Positions 31,865 through 42,194 of a stretch of DNA of 43,052 nucleotides are shown piece after piece; within the stretch, counting starts at the first letter, position 1; each line of letters begins with the position of its first letter. Origin of the DNA: Phytophthora quininea. Its lineage: Eukaryota > Oomycota > Peronosporomycetes > Peronosporales > Peronosporaceae. The stretch is from assembly GCA_011947345.1 (NCBI GenBank), contig JAAVTG010000360.1, positions 1 to 43,052 on the forward strand, in the 5' to 3' direction. A program made the translations under genes and the position numbers. The notes beneath the pieces are model-generated. The model saw only the letters and a list, made by a program, of their open reading frames with translations. It was not told the DNA's origin and did no database searches.

Positions 31865-32065
31865 GCACGCTCCGACATGACGTACTTTGACCACTCTACC
31901 TTCACATAGTGGGGCTCTGAGTAGTGACGGCGTACGTAGACTTAGGCTTCGAAGAAGGCGTCCACGAAAGGCACCTTGTTTTCCTTAAAATCACGCTGAA
32001 ATCCGCCGTCCCCAGCTCATTTAGAGCTTCGTCCGTCATTTACTTCCATTGAGTTGAAGTCTGTC
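31865..32065 (-). pseudogene. Second NLP relic, C-terminal fragment
   Basis: The minus strand matches the 3' end of the NLP pseudogene at 19035-19250: shared blocks include AATGACGGACGA, GACGGCGGATTTCAGCG, AAAACAAGGTGCCTTTCGT-GACGCCTTCTTCGAAG, GTCTACGTACGCCGTC and CTCAGAG. It lacks about 30 bp near the C-terminus, has stops in frame and has no N-terminal half. Similarity fades within about 10-20 bp of the hAT target duplication at 32074, so the transposon may have split it. Confidence 0.7.
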
Positions 32066-32073
32066 CGTAATGT

Positions 32074-32081
32074 GTCCGCCC
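32074..32081. repeat. Target site duplication, left
   Basis: GTCCGCCC, identical to 34256-34263. Confidence 0.9.
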
Positions 32082-32150
32082 CAGTGTTCGGACAATTAAA
32101 TAAAAAACTGCATTGGTTCTCTAGAAAAACGTAATTCGTCATTGACGAAT

Positions 32151-32270
32151 GTGGCGTAGCAATAATAAAAATTGCAATAATTAGTCAGTATTGTGTGGGT
32201 TCGAACGGTGCAGCAGTTTAGACTTGACCCATCCAAGCTATTGTGCGCGGGTTCGAGTCCCGACTCCATC
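32151..32270 (+). other. tRNA-like promoter boxes inside the hAT element
   Basis: GGTTCGAGTCC at 32250-32260 is a perfect match to the Pol III B-box (tRNA T-loop), set in GCGGG-TTCGAGT-CCCGA that nearly closes a T-arm. TGGCGTAGC near 32152 resembles an A-box. The distance is longer than in a normal tRNA and no cloverleaf can be folded, so this is at most a tRNA-derived relic. Confidence 0.25.
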
Positions 32271-32482
32271 AAGAAGCTGGTGGCCGTCAGGTTCCTGGCA
32301 GGGTTTATTTTCGCCAATCAAACAGGCCGGCGACGGCAAAATTGACAGTCATCAGTGGACATGGAGCAGGGATTTTTATCGGTGTTTTAATATGACCTGT
32401 TATAATGAATCAGGAGTTGAAACCGGTTTTTATTTTTTATTGGAGGCGGGGAGGCTCTCAGCCAAAATCGCTTTGGCTAGCA

Positions 32483-33993
32483 CTAGACAGCATTTACAGG
32501 CTCAACTGGGGCGCTTTCACCACCAAGGAGCGTAGTGAAGTCCCACAGCTCTCGGTTGCAGCGTAGGAAGACAATGGTCTCGAAGTTCGCCGGCAGTAAG
32601 CGTGAGCGAAGCGGTGTCAGGACTAACTTGCACTGTGAAAACAAGCGCTCGCAACGATTGCTTGTTGGTGGAATCATACACAGTATGTCTTGATACTTGG
32701 AGATCGAAGAGTGACGAGGGCGCTTCGCCTGACGGAGAGTAGCCGTAGCGAAATCCTCTTTGTCGTTTTTCTTCTCACGAGCCGTTGAGAGGACAGCGAA
32801 TCCAGCAACAGCGTCTTCTTCCTGCGAACTTAGCGACCGGTTTGACAGCAACTTTACTATCGCACTCTCGAATTCAGGAGAGTGGATGATCTTGGCTGTC
32901 GGCTTGAGGTCGTCAGCTGTTGATGGATACTTTGCAATGACAGCGTCGAATAGAAGACGAACATCAGCGAGATTTCGCCGCTCCGATTGCAGATGCACAC
33001 AGACGCTGTCCAAATCAGCAAGCTTCTCGACAAGCTGGACAATTTTGCGGTGGGTGCTCGGACGCGGTAACAAGTCTTCAACAGCAGCAACCATCTTGAT
33101 CGCATCACGTATCTTGACGTACCGCGACAACATGTTGAAAGTCGAGGACCACCTCGTAACGTTAGCCTTCAACGGCTTGAGATCCGTGAAGCGTGCCAGC
33201 TTAGCACTGTTGTTCGGAAGGCGTAGCTGGATACAGAGAGCTTGAACTTGATCAATCAGGTCTTGGAAGTCCTTGAGGTAGCGACCGACAGCGAGGTTAA
33301 ACCGATGGCTGGCGCATCCAACCAGTGGAACGCCCAGCCGGGTCGCTATGGCCTGGTTCGTTGGGCAATTGTCGCTCACGATGATGAGAACCATCTCCGT
33401 AGTCTTGTGGTAGACGGATAGCACAGCGTCGATCATGGCAATGTGGGCATCAGCACTCTGCCCATGCTCTGCATGAGAGATTGAGAGCAACGGCTGCCTC
33501 AGATCGCCCTCCCGAACAAACACAGCGTAGATGGCAACGAAGTGGATCGTTCTGCACGACCAGCCGTCGAACATGAGCCCAAATGAATCTCCCATGGCTG
33601 CTGAGATCTTGGTGCCAACACGCTCAGCAACATGGCGCATGTAGCGCTGCAGCATTTTCGAAGAAACGGGCTCAACACTTGCGAGAGAGCGGGTGAGGGG
33701 TCGTCGACTTCGCTGAGAGAGTGGTTCCTCACGATGACCCATTCCATCCACTTGTATATCTCCATCGTCCTCTGGTCCACGAAGCCGTGGGCCTCCAAAG
33801 TGGCGCCACCGTTTAGCTGGCTGGCCTCGAAGTTTTGCAGGTATCCCGGGTGCTTGGTGGCGAGATGGCTGACGAGGTTGCTGTAGCCGGTTCCTGGCGC
33901 TTGCTTCCGGGATTTACCACATTCCTTGCAGGAGAACATTCCCCCACCGCAGTCCGTGTAGAAATACTCGCAGATGCCGCGCGACGTTGTCAT
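32483..33993 (-). pseudogene. hAT transposase with BED zinc finger, one frameshift
   Basis: Start is the ATG at 33993. N-terminal BED-type finger CKEC...HLATKH (about residues 22-48). After the break come the hAT core features: LMFDGWS (first catalytic Asp), [11 protein letters not shown] (second Asp), [12 protein letters not shown] (the CxxH-type segment) and the C-terminal dimerisation region [27 protein letters not shown] with the conserved Glu. Two frames overlap at 33499-33751; continuity needs one extra base in the CCCC run (plus strand GGGG 33697-33700), giving 504 codons exactly. Apart from that single base the protein is complete, so it is either a very recent loss or a base-calling error. 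Confidence 0.85.
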
Positions 33994-34255
33994 TTGCTTG
34001 AAGTGTAGCGATCGAAAGTCGAAATGAACAACCACAGACGAGAGCTATAGAACAAAATGATCGACGCACCACAGCCAGCCGTCTGTAGTTGTCCACAGGA
34101 CACCAGCCATCCTTTTTACGTGAAGGGTAAAAAGTAAATATACTTATTACGGGGCCAATTGTAAATTGTACGGTCTTTTCTACTTTCCAATAATCCGTTA
34201 TTCCGTCAATATAATATTCAATTTATTGTATTTTAATAACTTTTTCCGATCACTG

Positions 34256-34263
34256 GTCCGCCC
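34256..34263. repeat. Target site duplication, right
   Basis: GTCCGCCC, identical to 32074-32081. Confidence 0.9.
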
Positions 34264-34299
34264 AGCGTCCAGCCAAACGCACTCTTATTGACAGGAGCG

Positions 34300-35042
34300 A
34301 TCGAGTCATTGCCTTCGAGTAGATATTCAGAGAGTAAATGCCGTGCGTTCTCTCGGCTAATGCAGCCTCACACTCGTAGGGGGCCATGGCGAGACAAAAA
34401 TTCTTGACAAATTCGCAGTCAGCTTTCATATCGGAATTTCTTTGTAACGGCAACAAAAGTCCACCCACGTCTCCTGTCGGTTGAGATTTTGGTTGCCAGA
34501 GCTTCTTGTGGACCATTCCAGTGCACGGTTCCAACAACGTCGCACTAATCCCTTCCCGATGTTTCCATTTGCTGCATGGCTGCCAGGAACTCACTTGAAT
34601 ACTGCCACGGGTCGTCTGAACATCCTAGCAAGGCCCCCACGAAGGTGGAGACTCTAATGACCGTCTCCCCAGTAGCTTGCAGAACCAGGAGAGCTGAACT
34701 GCCGACTCGATCCGTGGCAAGTATTGGGAGTCACAAACTCCTGGGAGAGATCCATAAATGCAGTGACATCCATCGCCACCAAGACGTTGAAAAGCTCCAT
34801 CGCCTCTCGAACCAGTTGCAATTGATTTTCTCTGCGGTTGCTGGAATCTTGAGCACCAATTGGTACTCGATGGACGGCGTCGATCGAGGCCAACATGTTA
34901 ACGACACGCACAGTGGCGGCACCGTAGGATAGATGAGGCAGGTATCTGGAGGTCCACAGAGGAAGCCCCGAAGCACTTCCGCCACGGCTGCAGGAACGGC
35001 CACTTCGTCATGACTGTATCCACCCGGTTTGGAAAAACCCAA
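34300..35042 (-). pseudogene. Relic of the dispersed oomycete family, copy 2
   Basis: Minus-strand pieces in changing frames: VAVPAAVAEVLRGFLCGPP (near 35000), REAMELFNVLVAMDVTAFMDL (near 34800), and CTGMVHKK...NFCLAMAPYECEAALAERTHGIYSL (34570-34310). The part 34440-34800 is homologous to 17880-18240. Multiple stops and shifts. Function unknown. Confidence 0.45.
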
Positions 35043-35068
35043 TCAGAATCAGATCGAGCCCGGGCAAA

Positions 35069-35440
35069 ATGATCGAGTCGGACTTGCTGTTCCTGAAGCC
35101 GTGGCGGGCCGTGCTACGGCGTGTGGGTGTCTATGGAAAAGGTCATTTCCACAACAGCGACGTGAACGGGTCTGTCGATGCTGTCTTCCAGTGCTGGCTT
35201 AAGTGTGTGTTCCTCCAACAGACGACCCCGTCTTCCTTGCTGTTGACTTCCCAATTGATCAAGACCCCAATAACCGCCAGCCACTTCGAGAAGCGATGCA
35301 GCGTTTCACTCTCCTGGCTGCAATTCATGGCGCCGTATTCATCAAATTCCTAAAGATCCCGGAATGGGAGGTCTCTGTCACCCGATGGAGTGGAAAAGGA
35401 ATGGAAGGCGGTGCACGTTTCCATTCATTGGAATGTTAAA
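35069..35440 (+). pseudogene. Fragment with NRQPLREAM...F motif
   Basis: Two frames together give FLKPWRAVLRRVGVYGKG and, further on, FLAVDFPIDQDPNNRQPLREAMQRF then LLAAIHGAVFIKFL and RWSGKGMEGG. The REAM-x-x-F...LAA-x-x-G...F-x-x-FL pattern is also present on the minus strand near 34800 and on the plus strand near 29700. Seen as a relic of the same wider family, unnamed. Confidence 0.4.
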
Positions 35441-35589
35441 CATAAAGCAGTTTGGACGTCTGGCTGACAGGAATACACAGATGAAAAACAACCTGAGACT
35501 TTCCGGAGGACACTCGGAAGTGGATATTCCATCGGTCGTGCAGATGGCTGTTGTTGCTGATGCTACGAGGCTACTAGGCTTCTAGAACT

Positions 35590-36826
35590 ATGGAATCACC
35601 ACGGAAGGAAAACGATGCGATTGTCAGTAGCACTTGGATCTGGCAGGCGAATGTTGTTTGTGGCATTGAAGACGTGATGGTAGTGCTGCTTCGAGACACG
35701 GTGGATCGACTTTGGCTAAGGACCGATGAAACCTTTCTCGCTGAAGAACCAACTGGAACAACACTTGTCAATACTGGGCTCTTGGCGAGCACTACAATCT
35801 GCGGCCGTTCTCTAGGACGGCTGTCAAGTCAAGAACGTTTTGCCCGTCAGAGAAACTTTAGCAAACTGGGCGTCGTGTGCAGCGACTTCATGGCTGCATC
35901 GACGTACTCGGCTCTGGCTAAGTCGTCTGCAATCGAGCATCTCAAATTTGGCAGGGATGCGAAAGCGAATCGCTTGATGCCGACAGATCCCATCGTCGTT
36001 TGGAACTGGATGGCGTACTCTCTATTCATCAAAGCGTCGTGATGTGGCTGCTGTCGCGGCAGTGATGTAGACCAATTACCCAGAACCAGTCCCTGAAGTG
36101 CCGGACTCGATGAATCCTTCTCAGTATGGCTTCATCAACGTTCCTTCGGGAACGATGTTAAAAGATTCTTTTACGACTACGGGAACGAATGATACGACGA
36201 GCATCGTCCTTTCGAGTGGTTGTCGCTGCCGAGCGCTCTGCAATCCTGTCGCAATGGAGGGTTCTGTGAATGTCATGGTTCTTGGATACGGCATTTGCAA
36301 ATGAGGCTCGATGGAGTGAACCAGTTTGAGTCAGACGAACTTGGTAGTCTTGAAGGTGGCATGAATTGCTCGGGTGGAGTTCGTTCTCTTACTCTAAACA
36401 TCGAGAGGCCTACAACCGATCCTCCGGTGACTAAGTTGTTGGTGCAGATTGGGGACAACCTTCGATCGCTCGATATGACTTGCTCTTAAGACTATTACAC
36501 TGCGACTTGTCCCTACTCGGACGAAGTTCACCTCACCGGTTTTGATATATCGGTCTCGGAGCTTGCGTTCGAGAGGGAGCTTCGAGAATGGGGTGTTAAG
36601 AAGCTCGTTTTCAACAATGTCTCCGAAACAGTATGCGGGTTGTTGGATGTGCTAAAGTACGGGAGATCCCGAATAGCTCGTGAACTTGTGAAACTTGAGA
36701 TCGAATTTCGGCATGAAATCAGCAATCGCAATGTGAATGGACTCAAGACTCTTGACAGCGAGCTTCTGCCTGTCGTCAAAGAAAAGCTCCCGCTGCGAAT
36801 GGACGTGGAGCAGTGATTTCTCACCT
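35590..36826 (+). pseudogene. Oomycete LRR-like multigene family member, broken
   Basis: The first frame (35590-36042) is a clean N-terminus: SSTWIWQANVVCGIEDVMVVLLRDTVDRLWLRTDE, then ICGRSLGRLSSQE and DPIVVWNWMAYSLF. After frame changes (about 36040 and 36200) the frame from 36220 continues with NCSGGVRSLTLNIE, VTKLLVQIGDNLRSLDM, a TAA at 36487-36489, and then SELAFERELREWGVKKLVFNNVSE up to a TGA near 36826. Repeating L-x-x-L-x-L and W-x-x-x-x-L strands look like leucine-rich repeats. Such proteins are abundant in Phytophthora genomes; their function is unknown. Its end abuts the end of the membrane-protein pseudogene on the other strand. Confidence 0.5.
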
Positions 36827-38540
36827 AACAGGCATAGAGAAGTTGGATCAGCACACAAAAGAGTTGAATCGTATTATCTTCTTCTATAGACAACAACACT
36901 ACGAGGAACGGATCCAAGCAAACTGAAAGGTGGAGTCGACGCCATAGTGCTGCAGAGTAAAACGAAAGGATAAACACGACCCAGACGAACAAGCGGATTT
37001 GAATCTGTAACACTTGCGTCTCGAGCACAAATGCCAACTGATAAAGAGCTGATAAGTTGAATTTCCGTCGAAGAATAATATGCAATACCACAAATAAGAC
37101 CATCTCCAAGGCCACATACACAGCGAGGCTTGTCAACATCGCCTGCAGTTGGTCTGGTTGCATATTCCGAGTGTGTGGATAGTTTTGGTGATTTGGAAGC
37201 TGGATCTCCAAATAAATGGCAAAAAGCATAGGTACAGCGAACCCGACTTACATCACAGGGACGAGATACTCGGCGTGGAAAAGCAGCTTCAGGGTGCTGC
37301 CAACTTGCTTCAACTGGATCTCTGCTCGTGTACTTCTAGCAAGACGTTGGAAAGAAGAAAAAATCACCAGACTGGCGTTGCATATTAATGGCCCTGCCTC
37401 CATTCGCGAGGCTCCGGTAACTTGAGCGTTTGTTCTAAGTAAGTACTGATCTTTGTACCATGTTGGATCCTGCTCGAAACACTTTGGCGAGCGACAAAAG
37501 TTTCTCAAGTATTTGTCCAGCTTCGACGCTAAGTTTTAACGGAGCCCGAACTCGGATCGATGGTCTGATTGGAATCTGAAAGTTCTGGAGATTGTGGCAA
37601 ATGGTCTCCATCGCCGGAACAAGATTTATCGACGCAGGTCCTTCCTCACAAGAGTTGGAAACAAATAATGAACGCTGTTGCCGAATGAGGCGCGTCTGGC
37701 GGAGCAAAGATTGATGATATAGCACCCCATTCCCAGCGACGAGGCCGACGATGATGAATGTGGCTAGCGTGGATTTGGTTGCCTGCAAGCATGTGGCTAC
37801 GTACAAGGCATTGAAGGCTTCGACCGAGAAAACCACAATAGACGGAATGTAGTCTCCCAAGTGGGAGCACGACCACGCCACGACGTTTTACATGACGAGC
37901 TTTGTCGGTGGAAGCAGTAACACATGACCGACACGTTGTTTCGCGTTGGCTTCGAAGTGTACTGCGCTGAATGCCGGATAAACTACAGCAAGAGCTGCTT
38001 GGGAACCTAACGCATACAATTGCGGTTTCAGCTCCTGCGCAAGACCAGGATTCAATGTGAATGTCTTAGGTCCGATGGTGGCTATGATTGCAACCAGGAG
38101 GACGACAAAGCACGGCCCAACGCCGATAATAATTCCAAACGGGACAGGAAATACCCAACCACTTGCGACGGCTATCACGGTTGCGATATAAACACTTGTT
38201 GCTACGATGCTCATGGCCAGGCACTGAACCATCGATATCTGCAATCGCGCCACCACATTGGTGATCTGGTAAGCACTTCCAGCCAAGATAACCATTCCAC
38301 TGAGAAAAAAGCGAATCCAAACCATGTAGTTGGCATTCCAACCTTACTTGGATCTTGAAGCGGAATACACTCAAGAAGAAGTATCGCAATCAGAGCAGGA
38401 AGTGGAGTCAAGACGCACACCAATACTGCTCGAATTACCGACGTTTTCTCGCTGTATTAATACCTTTGGCGATACGCGAAAACAAATTTATGGCCAAAAG
38501 CAAGAGCTCTGCGTGGAAGTTCATAATTGAAAGTGCTTTT
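36827..38540 (-). pseudogene. Oomycete multi-pass membrane protein, broken
   Basis: Reading the minus strand from about 38540: VLVCVLTPLPALIAILLLECIPLQDP, a frame change near 38335, then MVWIRFFLSG and several TM helices (about 38240-38110), YPAFSAVHFEANAKQRVGHVLLLPPTK, an in-frame TAA at 37888-37890, then WSCSHLGDYIPSIVVFSVEAFNALYVATC. The later part has a hydrophilic loop (37650-37450), a frame change near 37430, LKLLFHAEYLVPVM, an in-frame TGA at 37248-37250, and a final block of TM helices (37230-36830) with YPHTRN and YQLAFVLE. The repeated order of helices and motifs matches a large oomycete-specific membrane family of unknown function. At least two nonsense codons and two shifts make it a pseudogene. 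Confidence 0.6.
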
Positions 38541-38819
38541 GGCTGCCCATGGGGTCCAGATACAGGGGTGATTCGAGCGACACGTCTGAAGCTTTGGAGG
38601 TGACATCACCTTGAAGTGGCTCAGCTTCACTCGCATCGACTAAAAGACTGTCACCAGCTACAGTAGCTGGGATTAGTTCCACCATCCCATTCCTAAGATC
38701 GTTTTCAAGACATGGGTTGTGCTATGCGTTTCGGTGGCGACGCATATAGTGCCATGGGAAGTGACGTTATACGAATTTGGCTTGTGCCAACAGTATCATT
38801 CTCGCTTGTCCAGCTACTG

Positions 38820-39352
38820 AGGATGAGGGTCAAGTCGTCCTTGTCGATAGTTTTGGCGTTGCCGTTAATTGTGGGGATGCTGTTGCTCGTCTCGCAGTTC
38901 CCGGCTAAGACCAACGTGAACTCGCTCAGACAAAGCCCCAGTGCGCGCGTCGTGATCCCGCCAGTCCCAGCCCCGACATTCAGCAAGATAAAGTAAACGA
39001 AATTGCCCCCGTTTGCGACGAGTTGGTTACTGTCATAGCTGCGGCTCCTGTTGTCTCCACTTCCAAGAAAGGCAGGAAAGGCACCGGTGACGCGTGCATC
39101 GGTCCGGTGTGTGGACTGGGACTCTTCTTTGCGTCGATTGTGCTCACTGTCGCCACCTGCGTCGTGGTCATCTACGTCGCGGACAAACGCTATGACCGAG
39201 TTCACCGCAGTCGACGTCGTCGTGGCAACTACTACGAAAACAGCCAAAGAGACATCCAAGCAGCGGAAACGTCAGGCATCGAACTACAGCTCTACGATCC
39301 CCAGTACCCCTGCGTCGTCGCGCAGCTTGATTTTAAGCATAAAACGAAATAG
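38820..39352 (+). CDS. Single-pass membrane protein, hypothetical, exon structure uncertain
   Basis: The frame ending at 39352 encodes a TM helix (about 39100-39178, GPVCGLGLFFASIVLTVATCVVVIYVAD) followed by a basic stop-transfer run (RRRR near 39217) and a cytoplasmic tail rich in Tyr, Gln and Glu, so N-terminus outside is likely. Upstream in another frame, the ATG at about 38823 starts a strong signal-peptide-like stretch (MRVKSSLSIVLALPLIVGML). The two frames must be joined by an intron or a base error; a possible intron 38871-38929 (GTGGGG...CTCAG, 59 bp) restores frame but would shorten the hydrophobic core. No family recognised. Confidence 0.4.
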
Positions 39353-39435
39353 ACTTGCACAGACCTTTGATGCTAGGAAACTCAGTACGCGTGCACAAAA
39401 TTCCCTCCCATTTGACGGTGGTCTGCACTAGATTC

Positions 39436-40618
39436 CTATGGTGATGAAGACGGATCGCCACCACCGAGCAAGTTGATGGTTTTTGCGTTCTTGGCTTTCT
39501 CCTTGCGCTTCTCATTGCGACTAATAGACAACATAAGCGTCGAGAATTTCCACGATGTACCGGGTGTCGCCATAACGGGAGTTAGTTTGTCATCCTCAGA
39601 CTTCTTCGCGTTCGGGTCCTCCTTCTTGAAGGCCTTGACGATGAGCGTGCCGTTGCCTTTGGGCCCACTACAGGCGATCGTGTAGTTGGCCGTCTCGTTC
39701 GTGAGCACTCCCACGTATTTCTTACGGTCGCTTTTGATCGGGTGGCCAAGCAGTTGTCGTGCCATGTCGTGGTTGTTGACGTGGTCCAGCACCAACTTGT
39801 GCACGTAGAACGGTCGGTTCCGTAGGATGCGGATGATGAAAAACGACGCGATGCCGCCGATCATGACGCCGCTAAGCACCGGGAAAAACATCTTCTTACT
39901 CAGCGACTCGGACTTTTGGTGGGTCACCACATCCTGGTTCTCCAAAAAGACTCTAACGCTGAGAACTTGTCGCCGTCTTCAGTCTCCACTTGCAGCAAGT
40001 CGAAGGTCACGATGTCGTCCTTGTCGATACTCAAGTTCTGTCGGTAGTGCACAAGCACACTCCCACTACAAACAGAATAGTTAGTTGTCATCGTCAGAAG
40101 AAAGGATAATAATTCTTGCCGCGTACTCGTCACCAGTGACTCGGAATTTGCCTTCACTGGCGTTTGGCTCGACTGGCGATCCGTCGGCATTGTACTCCTT
40201 AATCCGTTCAAAGTCTTTTGGATATCCAACCGTCTCAAACACTCGCTGGTCCTTCACCACTGCGCGCTTGGCCATGTTGAAGATTCGCACGTTCTAATCC
40301 AAGTCCAAAGGCAACAGCTTCAGCACCTCTGTGCAGTGACAATATTAACGTCATGTTTTACCTCGTCTTCTTTGGCGTCCCGGCTTTTGTAGCGAGCGAC
40401 GACGCCCATGGCGGACATGGCCACCACCACGTACACGGCCAGCATCTGCATGGTGGGGGCAGACCGGTGGCCGTGACGCCGTCCTTCAGCCCCAGAGGCT
40501 TGCCTGCATGGGATGGACCACTACTACTGAACCGAGCAGTCAATGGACGCTGCCTGGATGTTGACAACCGCTTGGCATCGCGTCGTTGAGCACGCAAAAG
40601 CGACCGCAGCGCCAGCAT
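39436..40618 (-). CDS. Mitochondrial inner-membrane protein with two Tim21/Coa1-like domains
   Basis: Reconstructed from three exons: 40618-40362, 40293-40127 and 40065-39436, with introns 40361-40294 (68 bp, GTAAAA...TTAG) and 40126-40066 (61 bp, GTACGC...CTAAC...TTGTAG). Two single missing bases, near G5 40455-40459 and near 39963, must be assumed; the total is then exactly 352 codons. The N-terminus is a classic mitochondrial presequence: Arg/Ser-rich, no acidic residue up to an Asp near residue 14, ending near RFSSS. Then a TM helix (MQMLAVYVVVAMSAMGVV), a domain with FETVGYP...GDDGSVLVHY, a second TM (VLSGVMIGGIASFFIIRIL) and a second domain with ARQLLGHPI...GPKGNGTLIVKAF and a final strand. 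Both match the TM plus alpha/beta fold of Tim21/Coa1, which act in presequence import or cytochrome oxidase assembly. Exact orthology is not certain. Confidence 0.6.
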
Positions 40619-41211
40619 GATGACAGCGTGCGGCTGCCGTCAAACCCTGTGGAACACGCTTATCTTATTTGAACGGGTGTGTGGTCCACATCAACCTGAG
40701 TAAACTGATCATACCCTGTCGAAACTGATTTTTATGGTAGCCAGTCGTTTTTGCCGTCACTTTGGAATTTGGCGCGGGAAGTGTGTAGTGAGTGTTGATT
40801 GCCCCCACGTGCTATGTCAGGAGCCTGCTTGCTCTCCTCCGTAGCGCTTGCTCTGTTACAGGCGTGGAAAAGGGATGCTTGGTGGTGGCTGGGCTCGTTC
40901 TGAGCTCGGCCTTTTCACTGTTCAGACGTTGACGAGAGTGGAACGCGCGGACACTCACCGCCGCGGGCCTAGATCAGCTTCTCACAAGTCCAAAACGACT
41001 GCACTAGTGCTTGTCCTAGATGTTTTGCAGCACTGAATACTGAACTGCAGCGTCTGCCGTGCGCCGCAGTACTATCGACGTGCTCATAGGAACGCGAACA
41101 CTAAAAGCACACGTTTAATCCTCCGTGATCGAATGTGCCGTCAACTGTGCTCACATGTCCATCCTAGTACTGCATTGAAAGACTTGGTGTAGCTGTAGGG
41201 CAGTGTTTTCG
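40619..41211. other. Intergenic, no feature seen
   Basis: About 590 bp upstream of the mitochondrial gene. No coding frame or repeat I can support. Confidence 0.45.
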
Positions 41212-41706
41212 CTAGGACGCTGTTGTTTCGATTGTCGAATGTCGCCACTGCTTCAGCTCAGCGCTGTCGTGAAGAAGCGAGCAACTTCGCAACTTGTTGC
41301 ATTCTCTTGCCTGACTCATGAACGGCTGGAACACGAGCGCGCGAAAGCTCTCCACGGTGAATGCCACGTCTTCTTCAGGCTTGCTGCAGCTGCAGGTCAC
41401 GGCCGTCGTTGTCTCAAGGGCAAGCTTGGTAATATGTGTTGACTCGACTCTTCTTGCCCTGGCATCTCGTCTCACGTGGCATTCTAGTCGGAAATGAACT
41501 CGGTCTTGCCAGAGATGGAGGCGGCAAACAGTAGGCTCCGGATCGAAGACATCCACCGATCGAGGTTCCCAGCCAAGTTCCCGCGCTACTGCTCCGCCCT
41601 GCCAGTCGAGTGGGCTGATGCACAAGCTGTGCGTCCAATCTCGAAGTGACCGCGACGATCCTCCAGCACCTGCGACATGTTCCTTCACTTCCATGGCGTT
41701 CATCAT
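41212..41706 (-). CDS. Hypothetical protein, 164 aa
   Basis: Open frame with ATG at 41706 (a second ATG directly follows). The middle, about residues 45-75, reads as alternating strands (TVCRLHLWQDRVHFRLECHV) and the C-terminal half has VESFRALVFQPFMSQ. No signal peptide, TM or known motif. A long alternative frame overlaps it on the same strand (41414-41788), so the real frame is not certain, and an upstream exon is possible. Confidence 0.3.
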   Translation of the reverse strand: MMNAMEVKEHVAGAGGSSRSLRDWTHSLCISPLDWQGGAVARELGWEPRSVDVFDPEPTVCRLHLWQDRVHFRLECHVRRDARARRVESTHITKLALETTTAVTCSCSKPEEDVAFTVESFRALVFQPFMSQARECNKLRSCSLLHDSAELKQWRHSTIETTAS

Positions 41707-42194
41707 CGACACCTTCCCGAACGTCGCCACGGCGCAAGGAGACCAGTCTCGACACTGCCATGGAGCTCCAGAGGTCCTTGCTCGCCACCTCCGCCCCAAC
41801 TCTCCGGCAACGGTCGACAAACTCGCACAGCCATCTGGTGTGGATTTTTATCGCCCGGATTTGCGCTCGCCCACCTCAAAGGTCTTTGGGTACACTTTTT
41901 TCTTCCAACCAGTGGCGCCATCTTCACTCCTTCGCCTCGCACTTGCGTCTTGCCATCGCGCCGCAACCGATATGGCCGTCACCGACTTCTACCGTCGTGT
42001 AAGACGTTGCTGCTAGCCGTTTGCTGCCCACTTTGCCAGCACAACGCCATACATTTCAGCCCGGGTTGAAGGCCATAATAAGTCGCTTTTCCCGCCGTTT
42101 CATTGGGTGAAAAGCCGTGTCCCACCCATACTGTCCCGTTTTTTTCTTCCTTGGGTTGCATCCACCTGCACCTCTCGAGCCTTTTCGGGTCATT

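Larger units (their letters stand above)
32082..34255 (-). mobile_element. hAT-superfamily DNA transposon with inverted ends and 8 bp target duplication
   Basis: Ends CAGTGTTCGGA (32082-32092) and, reverse-complemented, CAGTGATCGGA (34245-34255) match at 10 of 11 positions. Both sides are flanked by the identical 8 bp GTCCGCCC (32074-32081 and 34256-34263), the exact target duplication length of hAT elements. The element is 2174 bp and contains one BED-finger hAT transposase on the minus strand. The perfect duplication shows a fairly recent insertion. Confidence 0.93.

Noticed and set aside
38705..39259. Long open frame on the minus strand (184 codons)
   Set aside because: It lies opposite the TM helix and basic stop-transfer run read on the plus strand, and shows no domain or hydrophobic pattern of its own; treated as a shadow.
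40353..40589. Short plus-strand frame with a hydrophobic start and a His-rich stretch
   Set aside because: The opposite strand gives a clear mitochondrial presequence and TM helix with good introns; the His run is the complement of that TM region.
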